DNA of 46,326 bases from a virus. Positions within the stretch are counted from its first letter, which is position 1, and every line of letters starts with the position of its first letter. The stretch covers positions 1 through 46,326 of the IMG/VR virus record IMGVR_UViG_3300042876_000988; one strand, 5' to 3'. The notes under the pieces were generated by a model. That model did not search any database. It saw nothing but the letters and a program-made list of their open reading frames with translations, and was not told the DNA's origin. Of the stretch, positions 16,906 to 25,121 are shown in pieces. The position numbers and the translations under genes were made by a program.

Positions 16906-17802
16906 GATGTCCTCCTGGTGGGGGTTGAGGTGGGACGCGGCGACACCGGCCGCGGGCCAGGGGGCCGGAGGGTTCGCAGAGAGTTCGGAGATCAGGGCGT
17001 CAAGGGTGGAAACACCGTCCACCAATCCCGCATCGATCGCCTGGCTGCCCAGGAAGATCCGGCCATCGGCCATGGTTGAAAGGACTGTCTCGACCGAGAC
17101 GCCCCGGAAAGTGGCGACGGCATCCACAAAGACCGAGTAGATGTGATCCACGTGGGCCTGGATGGTCGCCCGCCCCTCTTCTGTCAGGGGGGCGTAGGAA
17201 GACGCGATGCGCTTGTAGCGCCCCGCGGTGATTTCGGTGGTCTTGAATCCGCGCTGGGCCTGGGCCTGGCTCTCATCCACATGCTTGGCCACCACGCCGA
17301 TGGAACCGACTTCGGTGGTATCCGACGTGATGTAGACCTTGCTGGCGGCGGAGCCAGCCCAGAAGGCGGCGGAGCACATGCAGCCATCCGCCAGCGCCAC
17401 GATAGGCATTTGGCCGCGGGCAGCGAAGACCGCATCGGCCAACTCTTGGGTGCCGTCCACGGTTCCGCCGGGGCTGTCAACGTGGAGGATTATCGCCTTG
17501 ACGCCGGGGTCCTCCAGGGCCGCCTGAAGGTCCCGGCGGATCAGGGCGGTGCTGCTCATGCCACAGAGGGTGGAGAGCCAGTTCGCGCGCTTGGTCATGA
17601 CGCCATCGATGGGAATCACGGCCACGCCGTTCACCACGTCGTAGGGCTGGCGGTCCGCTGAAGGCCCTTTGAAAACGGCGGTCTCGAACCCTTTGAGGTC
17701 GATCTTTTCGCCTCGCAGGTGCGTGGCGTAGACGGCCGCCATTTCCGTGAGCTTTTCGGGACGGATGGCCCATGGCGCAGTGACGATGTCGAGCGGGCGC
17801 AT
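16414..17802 (-). CDS. C: S49-family head maturation protease with C-terminal scaffold
   Basis: 462 residues. The first ~300 are a signal peptide peptidase A-like protease: HVDSPGGTVDG, then the nucleophile S144 in CMCSAAFWAGSAA and the general base K197 in ITAGRYKRIA. The C-terminal ~165 residues are charged, helical and Pro-rich (ELEAAGISGAAAESARIQGV) and correspond to the scaffold. In lambda the protease gpC carries the scaffold in its C-terminus in the same manner. It cleaves scaffold and portal during head maturation. Confidence 0.9.
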   Translation of the reverse strand: MRPLDIVTAPWAIRPEKLTEMAAVYATHLRGEKIDLKGFETAVFKGPSADRQPYDVVNGVAVIPIDGVMTKRANWLSTLCGMSSTALIRRDLQAALEDPGVKAIILHVDSPGGTVDGTQELADAVFAARGQMPIVALADGCMCSAAFWAGSAASKVYITSDTTEVGSIGVVAKHVDESQAQAQRGFKTTEITAGRYKRIASSYAPLTEEGRATIQAHVDHIYSVFVDAVATFRGVSVETVLSTMADGRIFLGSQAIDAGLVDGVSTLDALISELSANPPAPWPAAGVAASHLNPHQEDIMSITREELAAKAPELLEAIKAEGRAEAEASHAGELEAAGISGAAAESARIQGVLAKSVPGHEALIKTLAFDGKTTPDQAASAVVAAHQQKLGAALHNIQSEAPEPPTPTPGDPDPKPKGKSDRGPMTESTVLADRITRHIQAEAGKGRTLSVVEALDEIEGKE

Positions 17803-17805
17803 TGG

Positions 17806-19434
17806 CTACTCCTGGCCTTGGACGGAAGGAAGAGCTTCGTTGTCGGTGCCGTCGGGCGCCGATACCGGGGTGGCCGTCGCCGCGATCGGGGTAGGTTTTC
17901 CCAGGTGAACGTCCAGGGCTTCGATCCGCTGGTCCTCGGTGGCCCTTCGTTCGATCTCGACATCCCAGTCCCGGCCGAACAGGGCGGCGGTCGCCTCGGT
18001 CCGGGTGGAGAAGCCGGCATCCACCGCATCGGACCACGCGGCGATTTCTTTGCCCATGTCGATTTGGCCCAGGGAATCCCCGGTCCATCCGCCTGAGCAG
18101 TAAGCCAGGCGAAGGATCGGGTCATCAAAGAATCCAGGGGCGTCGACCAAGCCGCTGGCCACGCATTCCTCAAGGAAGGCTTCGTAGACGGGCTGGCACA
18201 GGTTGGTAGCCAGCCAAGCGCGGCGGGAGCGGACGAACTTGGCCAGCTCGAGCAGGGCGGCGCGCGCGGCGGAGTAGGAGGCCGTGAAGTGCTTGACCAG
18301 CACCTCGAAGGGAAGTTCCAGAGCTACGCCGATTTGGCGAAGCATGGCCAGCACAAAGGGATCGAAGGCTTGGTTGGGGCGGTTGGGTGAGAAGTTCTCG
18401 ATCTTCTCGCCCGGGTCGAGCTCGAAGGTGGATCCGTACCCCAGTTCGATGGCCTTGCGTGGGGCGGCTGGATTGGAGGAGGCGGGGAGATCGACCTTGG
18501 CCCCGTCCAGCAGGCCGCCTCCGTTGGCGGGATCGCTGGTGACGAAGAGGGTGTACATGCCGGACACCACGGCCGCCCGCAGCTCGCCTGTGGTGTACTC
18601 GCCCAACTCGCGCAGGGTCTCAATCACCGTTGAGAGGTAGGGCACGCCACGGTGCTGGTCGGGGCGCAAAGACACATACAAATGAAGGACGGCAGGGGTC
18701 CCGCGCTTCGTGCGGGCCGGAATTTTCTGGAAATCCTGTTCGCTCATGGCTCGCCGCGAGCCGGGATGGAACTTGGTGATGTGGTAAGCCGAAGGCGCTC
18801 CGTCGGAATTCAGTTCCACGCCCCCGCTGAAGTTGGCTTCTCCTGATTTATCCGGCGGGGTGAGAAGGCGGTCGCTCTCGACCACTTGCAGTTTCAGGCC
18901 CAGGAAATCCCCGGGGCGCTTCTTGTGGGGCAACACCACCAGGGAATCGCCGCTCTCGAGCGTGCTGCGGGTGGCGAGGGATTGGATTTCGTAGAAGTTG
19001 TGGAGCGTGTTGAGGCTGACGGATTTGGATTCGGCCCACAGGCGCCAGAGCCCTTCAACTTTTTTCGCCCAATCCGCCGATTGCTGTTCGTTCCACCCCA
19101 GGAAGGCCCGCTCAGGCTGGCTCCGCAGCATGAGTCCGGTTCCCACGACATTGGAGACGACGGTATTGACGGCGCCCGCGGCCAGGGGATTGTCCCGCAG
19201 CAGGGACCGACTGCGCTCGCGCAGGGTGGGCAGATCATCGAGCGTGTCCGCGTCGGGGTCTCCGCCACGGGTTGCCCATTTGGCGGTCTGGTCCCGATCA
19301 TGGCGGGCGCCGGCCCAGGATCCTGAAATGGCCATCACGCCCATGCGGGCTTTCATCCGCGCCAACTGCGCAGACGGGGAGAACAGACCGACCAGGCGGT
19401 CCATCTTCGTGGCCGTGAGGGTGGGGCGCCGCAT
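17806..19434 (-). CDS. B: portal protein (lambda gpB family)
   Basis: 542 residues. Key stretches are LRERSRSLLRDNPLAAGAVN near residue 75 and SNVVGTGLMLRSQP after it. Further on are VVESDRLLTP, then HLYVSLRPDQHRGVPYLSTV. All are typical of lambda-family portals. It forms the twelve-fold ring through which DNA enters and leaves. Order gpW-like, portal, protease is as in lambda, with four-base overlap at the start. Confidence 0.92.
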   Translation of the reverse strand: MRRPTLTATKMDRLVGLFSPSAQLARMKARMGVMAISGSWAGARHDRDQTAKWATRGGDPDADTLDDLPTLRERSRSLLRDNPLAAGAVNTVVSNVVGTGLMLRSQPERAFLGWNEQQSADWAKKVEGLWRLWAESKSVSLNTLHNFYEIQSLATRSTLESGDSLVVLPHKKRPGDFLGLKLQVVESDRLLTPPDKSGEANFSGGVELNSDGAPSAYHITKFHPGSRRAMSEQDFQKIPARTKRGTPAVLHLYVSLRPDQHRGVPYLSTVIETLRELGEYTTGELRAAVVSGMYTLFVTSDPANGGGLLDGAKVDLPASSNPAAPRKAIELGYGSTFELDPGEKIENFSPNRPNQAFDPFVLAMLRQIGVALELPFEVLVKHFTASYSAARAALLELAKFVRSRRAWLATNLCQPVYEAFLEECVASGLVDAPGFFDDPILRLAYCSGGWTGDSLGQIDMGKEIAAWSDAVDAGFSTRTEATAALFGRDWDVEIERRATEDQRIEALDVHLGKPTPIAATATPVSAPDGTDNEALPSVQGQE

Positions 19435-19679
19435 CAGGCTGGCCCGAAGGAAGGCATGGGCCCGCGAGTGCCACGCTGGGCGCGGCTAAGCTCGCGCTCC
19501 AGACGTTCGATGGTCAAGTTCACGTGCTTGATGTGGGCCCGGCTGACTTCCAGGTCTCCCTTTCGATAGCTCTGTCCCTGGGCGATCGCGGTGCGCGCCT
19601 CATACCAGATGTCGAGTTCGCCTTGGATCGCCACAGCGGTTCGTGCCATGCCGCGAAGGTAGGGCCGGGCCTGCGACAT
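19434..19679 (-). CDS. gpW-like head completion protein
   Basis: 81 residues, helical, ending in a short basic tail. IAQGQSYRKGDLEVSRAHIK and the following LTIERLERELSRAQRG give the helix pair and Arg-rich end expected for gpW-like or DUF6148 proteins. It lies between large terminase and portal, exactly the place of W. Its ATG falls inside the left arm of the 41-bp dyad at 19673-19713, so translation or transcription here may be controlled separately. Confidence 0.72.
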   Translation of the reverse strand: MSQARPYLRGMARTAVAIQGELDIWYEARTAIAQGQSYRKGDLEVSRAHIKHVNLTIERLERELSRAQRGTRGPMPSFGPA

Positions 19680-19713
19680 GGTTTGACGAAACAGTTTCTT
19701 CGAACTATGTCGC
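19673..19713. repeat. 41-bp dyad element, copy 1
   Basis: An imperfect palindrome with 20-base arms around a single A (19693), core GAAACAGTTTC, outer ends GCGACAT and ATGTCGC. It fills the gap between terminase and gpW-like genes. The same element is at 25081-25121 (34 of 41 bases equal, same orientation). Confidence 0.85.
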
Positions 19714-19716
19714 GGG

Positions 19717-21630
19717 CTACTTCTTGAACGGACCTGGGCTTAGCAATCTGCGGCCCTTTGGTGATGTTCCACGGGCTAAGTGTTCAGGATCATCAGCGTT
19801 GCGAATTTCGAGGGCCGCGCCCTTCGCCAGGGATCCAAGGTCTGAATAGCGGATGGGCCCAAGGATGTTTTGCAGAATCCAGAGGCCGGCGTGGGCCATG
19901 TGCATCAGATCCCAGGCTTCGTTTCGGTCGCGGGTCTTGATCCAGCGGGTGCTCACCTTGCGGGTGCGGGGATCGATGCGCTGCTCCAGTTTTTCGGAGG
20001 TGAGCTGGTCAAGGTATTCGTCGGGAACCCAGTCTGGAAGGTGGACATAACGAGGGCCTGGATGCAGCCTCTGCAGGGCTCCCATGGCCTTCTTCTTGGA
20101 GGAATCGGTGGCGATGACGAAGAGCTTCACCCGGGCTTTGCGGGTGGTGCTCTCTTTCGCCATGCCGGGCCTGTCGATGTAATCCTCTCCGACGCAGGCG
20201 AAGCAGCGGCGGGCGAGGGACTGGCGCGGCATGATGAATTCGTAGACGGCGGCCTGGTTGTACCGCGCGTCCACGAGCACGAGGTCCAAGGGCATATGCC
20301 GGCCGCTGGTGGCATGGTGCAGGGGCTGGAGCAACCAGGCATCGAACTCTTCAAATACTTCTGGCTGGCTGGTGTCTCCGTAGAAGGCTCGGTAGTCCAC
20401 GATCCAGGCCTCTTCGCCTTCACCAAAGGCGGTGTGCTTGGCCTCCAAGCGATCTTTCTGCACGTCACAAGTGGTGATGATGACCCCGGCCCCGTTGGGA
20501 ACGCGCCCGCGCTCGTAGGACTCCAACCTGGACTGCAACAGACCTTTTTCCAGGGCATCGCCTTTTTCTTCCCAGGTCTCGGCCAATTTTAGGTTGATGA
20601 AGGTCTTCAATTCGCTGGGACTGGTTTGGGCATCCACCCATTCCTGGGCGAGCTGCTCCCAGTTGTCCTTGACCACGCTATACAGGGAGTTGTTGCGGAA
20701 AGAGCGTACCTTGCGGACCTCGGGATGCTCGTGGATCCAGTCTCCGGCACCGACCATGGGCCGCTTCCAGCGTTCTTCAATGGGGTGGCCGCAATGCTTG
20801 CAGACGTAGAAGGTGCTTCCTGGGATCACCTTCCGCTTGGAATCCAACTCGTACAGCAAGCGATACTGGCCGCCCTCGTCGCGCCACACCAGGGTCTGCA
20901 TTCCGTTGCATTGAGGGCAGGGGACGAAGTACTGCGCCATGCTGCCTTTGAAGTAGTCCTGCTCGGTGGGATCGATTCCCCGAGGCATGGCGGGCGTGCT
21001 GCCCTGGAAGATCACCAGGTCTTCGTAGGTTTCACCGCGGCCCCGGGCGATCTTGCCAGGATCGCCTTCCCCGCCGACATCCACCCGGTAGGCGCTGCGC
21101 TCATCCAGAAGGATCATGCGCGAGCTGTAGGAACGCAGTTCTTTGGGGGCCGTGGCGCTGGCGATGACCAAGTAGGCGCCATTGCGGAAGCGCTTCTTGC
21201 GCACGGTGGACCCGCTGCGCCGGTTGGTGGCCGGGATGGCCAGGCCCGACAGGCTTTCGCAATGATCGATCATGGGCTGGATGCGATCCTTGGCGTACTC
21301 CTCGGCGGTCCCCTGACTGGGCTGTACCATCAGCATTTCCATGGCGTGGACGTCCAGGCCCCAGCCCACCACGGCGTTGAGGATGGTGCTCCAGCCAATC
21401 TGCACGGGCTTGATGTAGATCACCTCGCGCACGTCGGGATCCATCATGCAGTCCATGATCTCGATCTGGTACGGGTCAGGTTCGCAGGGGCCTTTTCGAG
21501 CGCCCATGGTGATCCACAGGTTGGCCCGCGCCCAATCCGATGGCTTGATGATGGCCGGCGGCTCCCACAGCGCCCGCAGGCGTTCATCCATCGCGTCCAG
21601 GGCGTCGAGTTGATCGGGATGGGAAATCAT
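19717..21630 (-). CDS. A: terminase large subunit (gpA family)
   Basis: 637 residues. ATPase motifs: EVIYIKPVQIGWST (atypical Walker A of the gpA family) near residue 75 and MILLDE (Walker B) near 175. A CPQC...CKHC zinc-type pair follows at ~240-280, then the nuclease half (IITTCDVQKDRLE, VLVDARYNQ). It cuts concatemers and pumps DNA into the head. gpA-family enzymes usually make cos ends. The start overlaps the small subunit stop (ATGA). Confidence 0.94.
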   Translation of the reverse strand: MISHPDQLDALDAMDERLRALWEPPAIIKPSDWARANLWITMGARKGPCEPDPYQIEIMDCMMDPDVREVIYIKPVQIGWSTILNAVVGWGLDVHAMEMLMVQPSQGTAEEYAKDRIQPMIDHCESLSGLAIPATNRRSGSTVRKKRFRNGAYLVIASATAPKELRSYSSRMILLDERSAYRVDVGGEGDPGKIARGRGETYEDLVIFQGSTPAMPRGIDPTEQDYFKGSMAQYFVPCPQCNGMQTLVWRDEGGQYRLLYELDSKRKVIPGSTFYVCKHCGHPIEERWKRPMVGAGDWIHEHPEVRKVRSFRNNSLYSVVKDNWEQLAQEWVDAQTSPSELKTFINLKLAETWEEKGDALEKGLLQSRLESYERGRVPNGAGVIITTCDVQKDRLEAKHTAFGEGEEAWIVDYRAFYGDTSQPEVFEEFDAWLLQPLHHATSGRHMPLDLVLVDARYNQAAVYEFIMPRQSLARRCFACVGEDYIDRPGMAKESTTRKARVKLFVIATDSSKKKAMGALQRLHPGPRYVHLPDWVPDEYLDQLTSEKLEQRIDPRTRKVSTRWIKTRDRNEAWDLMHMAHAGLWILQNILGPIRYSDLGSLAKGAALEIRNADDPEHLARGTSPKGRRLLSPGPFKK

Positions 21631-22103
21631 TCCGAGCCCTTGGCCAGAATTCGAAGGGTGCGCTGCACCTGCTCCTCCAAGGCGCGGGTGGATTCTGGGC
21701 CGATCTGGCTGCGCAGGCGGTTGGGGATGCTCAGGATGTGGGTGCGGGCAGCGACGATCAGGCGAGCGGTGCGCTCTTCGAAGGCGGTGATCGGAGCTAC
21801 CTCTTTGCGTTCGGCGGCCAGCTTGATTTCATCGCGTTCGGCAGCCAGGTGCTGGCGGCGGGCCTCGCTCGACGCTATGGGCGGAATTCCAGCCGACTCA
21901 AGGTCGGTTCGCGCGGCGGTCATCAAGGACCGGTATTCACGGTCCCGCCACCACCGGAAGGCCTCAGACCAGCGGTAGTGCAGGCTTTTCCCGGATCCAT
22001 GGCTGGGCAGCGGGGGGTCTTCCTTGCCCCAGTTGCGGACCGTGCGGTCTTCCACTTCGAAAAGCGCGGCAAGCTGGGCCTGGGTTAGTTTTTCAAGGTT
22101 CAC
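21627..22103 (-). CDS. terminase small subunit (Nu1-like)
   Basis: 158 residues from a GTG start. The N-terminus is a winged-helix DNA-binding domain (LTQAQLAALFEVEDRTVRNW) like lambda Nu1. The helical middle (ASSEARRQHLAAERDEIKLA) would dimerise and contact the large subunit. It recognises the packaging site and pairs with the gpA-like subunit just downstream. Confidence 0.88.
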   Translation of the reverse strand: MNLEKLTQAQLAALFEVEDRTVRNWGKEDPPLPSHGSGKSLHYRWSEAFRWWRDREYRSLMTAARTDLESAGIPPIASSEARRQHLAAERDEIKLAAERKEVAPITAFEERTARLIVAARTHILSIPNRLRSQIGPESTRALEEQVQRTLRILAKGSE

Positions 22104-22109
22104 AGGCCC

Positions 22110-22910
22110 TCAGATTCCGTCCGGGATCCCCGAAGTTGATCTGCCACGTCCAGCCCGCAGGAAAAACCGTTTATGGAAGGCCTCCTGGAATGCTGGGGCG
22201 AAGGCCTTTTGCGCGGTTTCAACGAAGTGGAGCATGGCCCTGAGCTTGTAGGCCCTGGCGAAGCTGTAGACCATGCGGATGTCATCCCGGCCCGGGCCGA
22301 TTCGCTGAAAAACCCCACCCATGGGGGCTTTCCGGCTGCTGCGCAGAATGAACGTGCGCTCGCGGCCTTTGATCTGCTCTTTTCCCCCGGTGGTGTGGAA
22401 GGTGGTGCCCTGGTCGTCCTTGCGGGTATAGGTGCGGCGATGGGAGCTCGTGTCCCAAGCAAGCCGGGTCCTGGATTTCTTGAAGCGGAGGGCCTTGAAG
22501 GTGAGTTCCTGCTTGACGACGCCCCCATAGGAGCCACCTTCTCGGGCGGTACCGGTAATGGGTCGAGCCACATGCGCCCCCACGAACGGCTGGCGGGTCT
22601 CGCCGGTTTCCCACTTGGCCAGCAGCAGCCGGTCTTTCCGTTCGATCCCAACCTCGGCCAGGAGTCGGCCCTGCCGCACGTTGGCCCAGGTGAGGATTTT
22701 CACTTGCTGGAGGATGAAGGAGCGTTCTGCCCCGCTCGCGCGCACCACGCGAAGGGTGAATCCCTGCCGGATGACTTGGCGGATCCTGGCTTGGATCTCG
22801 AGGGCGGAATCATTCAAGGCCTGGGCCAAGCTGAAGACGATGTGCTTGACGTTGCTGGCCTGGAGGTTGGCCAGGGCCAGGTCGGGGATGGTGGCGTAGA
22901 GACGGATCAT
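22110..22910 (-). CDS. putative minor tail/virion morphogenesis protein (gpZ-like)
   Basis: 266 residues, basic. AQALNDSALEIQARIRQVIR followed by QGFTLR looks like the N-terminal helix of minor tail protein Z and related virion proteins. RPFVGAHVARPITG and later basic segments are unassigned. A Z-like gene between the lysis module and terminase would be out of its usual place downstream of the portal. The family call is tentative. Confidence 0.5.
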   Translation of the reverse strand: MIRLYATIPDLALANLQASNVKHIVFSLAQALNDSALEIQARIRQVIRQGFTLRVVRASGAERSFILQQVKILTWANVRQGRLLAEVGIERKDRLLLAKWETGETRQPFVGAHVARPITGTAREGGSYGGVVKQELTFKALRFKKSRTRLAWDTSSHRRTYTRKDDQGTTFHTTGGKEQIKGRERTFILRSSRKAPMGGVFQRIGPGRDDIRMVYSFARAYKLRAMLHFVETAQKAFAPAFQEAFHKRFFLRAGRGRSTSGIPDGI

Positions 22911-23266
22911 CGCGGTGGACCGTCCTCCCGAGCCATCAGATCCGCCGGCCTGCGGCCAAGGGATGTGCTTCCAGCCACCGCGGCCAAGAGCTTCCCAAGG
23001 GTTTGGTTCACTTGATCAACGCTGGTGCGTAGGCCTGTGAATTCTTTCTCCAGGCGGTCCAGCGTGGTCTCCAGGCGGACGATCACCTGACCGGTTCGGG
23101 CTTCCTGAGTCTTCAGGGCGGCAATGTCGGATTCGGCTTTGCTGAGGCGCTGCTTGTCCTCGCGGTTGTGGTTCGCCCAGATGTGGGCGAGCAGAGCGAA
23201 CACCAGCAGGATCAGGCCACCAATCAGGCCGCGCATGGCCCAGGTCTCGAAGGTCGCGGGGATCAC
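22907..23266 (-). CDS. membrane protein with coiled coil, lysis module
   Basis: 119 residues. An N-terminal membrane helix (GLIGGLILLVFALLAHIWA, residues ~13-31) is followed by a long heptad-patterned helix (RLETTLDRLEKEFTGLRTSV). The shape resembles XhlA-like or other lysis-associated membrane proteins, although those often have the TM at the other end. It overlaps both neighbours by four bases and is co-transcribed with spanins and endolysin. Confidence 0.6.
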   Translation of the reverse strand: MIPATFETWAMRGLIGGLILLVFALLAHIWANHNREDKQRLSKAESDIAALKTQEARTGQVIVRLETTLDRLEKEFTGLRTSVDQVNQTLGKLLAAVAGSTSLGRRPADLMAREDGPPR

Positions 23267-23565
23267 TTGGGGGTCTCCTTCTTCACGACCTTTGGTGGGT
23301 CTGGTGACCGGTAGGCGTCCAGGGCCGCGGCCTGCCGGTCGCGGAATCCGATTTGCTCGGCAAGATCGGTAAGCGCGGCGGTGAGCATTTCACCCAGGGT
23401 GGCTTCGGGTTTCAGGGTGTGGATGCGCAGCGGGGGCGGGGTGAGGATCGGGGGCGGCGGGCAGGGCGCGGGCACGATGATGGGCTTGCAGCAGGCGACC
23501 ATTGCAAGCGCAAGCGCGGAGAGGGATGCGAGGCCCAGGGAGTTGCGGAAGGAGTTGTTGGTCAT
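23263..23565 (-). CDS. o-spanin lipoprotein (Rz1-like)
   Basis: 100 residues from the ATG at 23563-23565. The signal peptide ends in a lipobox (ALALAMVAC) with a second Cys, then a Pro-rich stretch (CPPPPILTPPPL) typical of Rz1-like proteins. It is expected in the outer membrane, bridging to the i-spanin encoded directly upstream (four-base overlap) to fuse the two membranes at lysis. Its presence shows a diderm host. Confidence 0.85.
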   Translation of the reverse strand: MTNNSFRNSLGLASLSALALAMVACCKPIIVPAPCPPPPILTPPPLRIHTLKPEATLGEMLTAALTDLAEQIGFRDRQAAALDAYRSPDPPKVVKKETPK

Positions 23566-23900
23566 CGGCCGATCTCCTTCGCGTGTTTCCAGAAGAAGGC
23601 CTTGGCTTCTTCGTCGGTGCGGGGCAGATCCTCGCCCATCTGCTGCAGCAGCCAGTCGGTGTGCATCTTGATGTCGTCCATGCGCCGCTGGGCCTGAGCC
23701 TGGGCAGCCTGGGTGGCCTTCGACTCGGCCACGATCTGCTGCTGGGCTAGTTGGGTCTTGGCGAGTTGCAGCTGCAGGGACTTGATCTTCCAGGACAGGA
23801 AGGCGAGGAGCCCCACGAGGGCAAGGGCCACGGCGCCGAAGGCGTACCAGCGGAAGGGGGCGATCTTTCCCATGGCGGTGGCGAAGAGTGCGGGAATCAT
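23562..23900 (-). CDS. i-spanin (Rz-like)
   Basis: 112 residues. One N-terminal membrane helix (WYAFGAVALALVGLLAFLSW, residues ~18-37) and then a Gln/Ala-rich coiled coil (QLQLAKTQLAQQQIVAESKA), the classic Rz shape. It partners the o-spanin next to it. Confidence 0.85.
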   Translation of the reverse strand: MIPALFATAMGKIAPFRWYAFGAVALALVGLLAFLSWKIKSLQLQLAKTQLAQQQIVAESKATQAAQAQAQRRMDDIKMHTDWLLQQMGEDLPRTDEEAKAFFWKHAKEIGR

Positions 23901-24109
23901 TTGGCCTCCGCAAATTTCCCGACCGTGAGGGCGCTGGCGGTGGCCCAGATCACGGTCTTGGTGAGATCCAGGGACTCGGCTGTCTTCTTCTGGTAGGAGA
24001 AGGCCACGGCCATGCCGAGGCCGAACCCGAGCGCCAAGGCGAAGAACTGGCGGCGCGAGCTGGGCCAGGTCTCATCCTCGGAGAAGGTGCGGCGCAGCCA
24101 TTCACGCAT
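23897..24109 (-). CDS. holin-like small membrane protein
   Basis: 70 residues from the ATG at 24107-24109. Two hydrophobic stretches (FFALALGFGLGMAVAF and TKTVIWATASALTVG) separated by a short charged turn resemble a class II holin. It overlaps the endolysin stop by eight bases. Because another multi-TM protein is the first gene of the module, holin and antiholin roles cannot be assigned. Confidence 0.6.
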   Translation of the reverse strand: MREWLRRTFSEDETWPSSRRQFFALALGFGLGMAVAFSYQKKTAESLDLTKTVIWATASALTVGKFAEAK

Positions 24110-24626
24110 GGGGTGCGTCCTTTGCGATCTGGCGATAGACCCAGGGCAGGTGGTTGCGCTCGATGCGTTCAACGTAGCCTTGGGTTTCGCGGGCGTGGTC
24201 GCCTGTCACCGCAGGCAGGCCCACATAAAGCCAGGCCTTACGTTCGGGCGTGTCGATGATGCCGCGCTTTCGCACCACGCGGACCCCGCGGTCGATGTTC
24301 CCTTGGCCGGCGTTGTATCCGGCCTCGGCCTTCTCCTCATCCCCGCGAAACCACGCCAGCAGGCTCCGCATGTAGAAATCCTGGGCACGGATGGACATGC
24401 GGGGATCCAAGGGAGAAGCATCCGGCGGAATAGCCCCGCGCCGAATCATTTCCCGCCAGGTCCCTGGCATGAACTGGGTGAGACCTTGAGCACCAACAGG
24501 GGAGCGGGCGGAGGGGTTGAACCCCGACTCCTGACGCGCTTGCGCCGCCCTTCGCGGGGCTCGCTCCCCAGCCTCTTCCACGAAGAGGCTCCAGAAGGGA
24601 ATGGTGACCAACAGCAGGGCCAGCAT
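24102..24626 (-). CDS. membrane-anchored lytic transglycosylase endolysin
   Basis: 174 residues from the ATG at 24624-24626. The SLT domain shows the catalytic Glu33 in ARQESGFNPSARSPVGAQGL, followed by TQFMPGTW, then AGYNAGQGNID and GYVERI, all typical of Slt/MltE-type transglycosylases. A hydrophobic start (MLALLLVTIPFWSLFV) could be a signal peptide or a signal-anchor-release segment, which would allow export without a large-hole holin. The longer upstream frame is a shadow of the next gene. Confidence 0.88.
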   Translation of the reverse strand: MLALLLVTIPFWSLFVEEAGERAPRRAAQARQESGFNPSARSPVGAQGLTQFMPGTWREMIRRGAIPPDASPLDPRMSIRAQDFYMRSLLAWFRGDEEKAEAGYNAGQGNIDRGVRVVRKRGIIDTPERKAWLYVGLPAVTGDHARETQGYVERIERNHLPWVYRQIAKDAPHA

Positions 24627-25045
24627 CACACGCCAAGCTGCTTGGAGAAGACCTGGGCCGAGGCGATCAGGGCCAGACCAATAAAGACGCCCCAGGCCAA
24701 GGTCTTGGCTGCCTTCACGAGGTCGCTGTCGATGGCGTCCCACCAGAAGGCCCACTTGGCTCCGCGGGTCGCATCGATAGCCTGAACGGTGAGATACCAC
24801 CCAATCATCACCTGCAGCCACGTCCCCCAACTCAGGGGGATGCGCATCAACCAATCATGGGCGGCCATGGGCCCGGCGGTGGTCGGATCCTTGCGGGCGT
24901 GGAAGAAGGCCACCAGCAGAACCACGGCCATCAGGGCGACGGCGAAGGCGCGGAGCTTGGGCCACCAAGCCCGGACTCCGGCCTCGCCGACTTTGAACGC
25001 GGGCTGAAGCCAGGTCTTCCAGAAAGCAGAGATCCAGGCGGGCAT
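24626..25045 (-). CDS. multi-TM membrane protein, first gene of late operon
   Basis: 139 residues with about three hydrophobic segments (LRAFAVALMAVVLLVAFF, LQVMIGWYLTVQAI, LAWGVFIGLALIAS). The start has a near-perfect AAGGAGGTGGTCC leader. As the first gene of a lysis block it is likely a holin or holin regulator. The Trp-rich N-terminus and size are unusual for a small holin, so another membrane role is possible. Confidence 0.65.
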   Translation of the reverse strand: MPAWISAFWKTWLQPAFKVGEAGVRAWWPKLRAFAVALMAVVLLVAFFHARKDPTTAGPMAAHDWLMRIPLSWGTWLQVMIGWYLTVQAIDATRGAKWAFWWDAIDSDLVKAAKTLAWGVFIGLALIASAQVFSKQLGV

Positions 25046-25080
25046 GGACCACCTCCTTCCGACAAGGTCAGGTGGTCAAT

Positions 25081-25121
25081 GCGACATTCTTCAAAGAAAC
25101 AGTTTCTTCAAACTACGTCGC
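25081..25121. repeat. 41-bp dyad element, copy 2 (late promoter region)
   Basis: Same design as 19673-19713: GCGACAT at the left, AAGAAACAGTTTCTT at the centre, GTCGC at the right. It lies 36-76 bases upstream of the first late gene, where an activator or repressor of the late promoter would bind. Confidence 0.85.

Noticed and set aside
14815-17079. 754-codon open frame on the plus strand
   Set aside because: Antisense to capsid and protease genes; repetitive Gly/Val/Asp composition is the mirror of real coding sequence.
19673-25121. The 41-bp dyads as inverted repeats of an insertion sequence
   Set aside because: They lie in the same orientation, contain no transposase between them, and show no target duplication.
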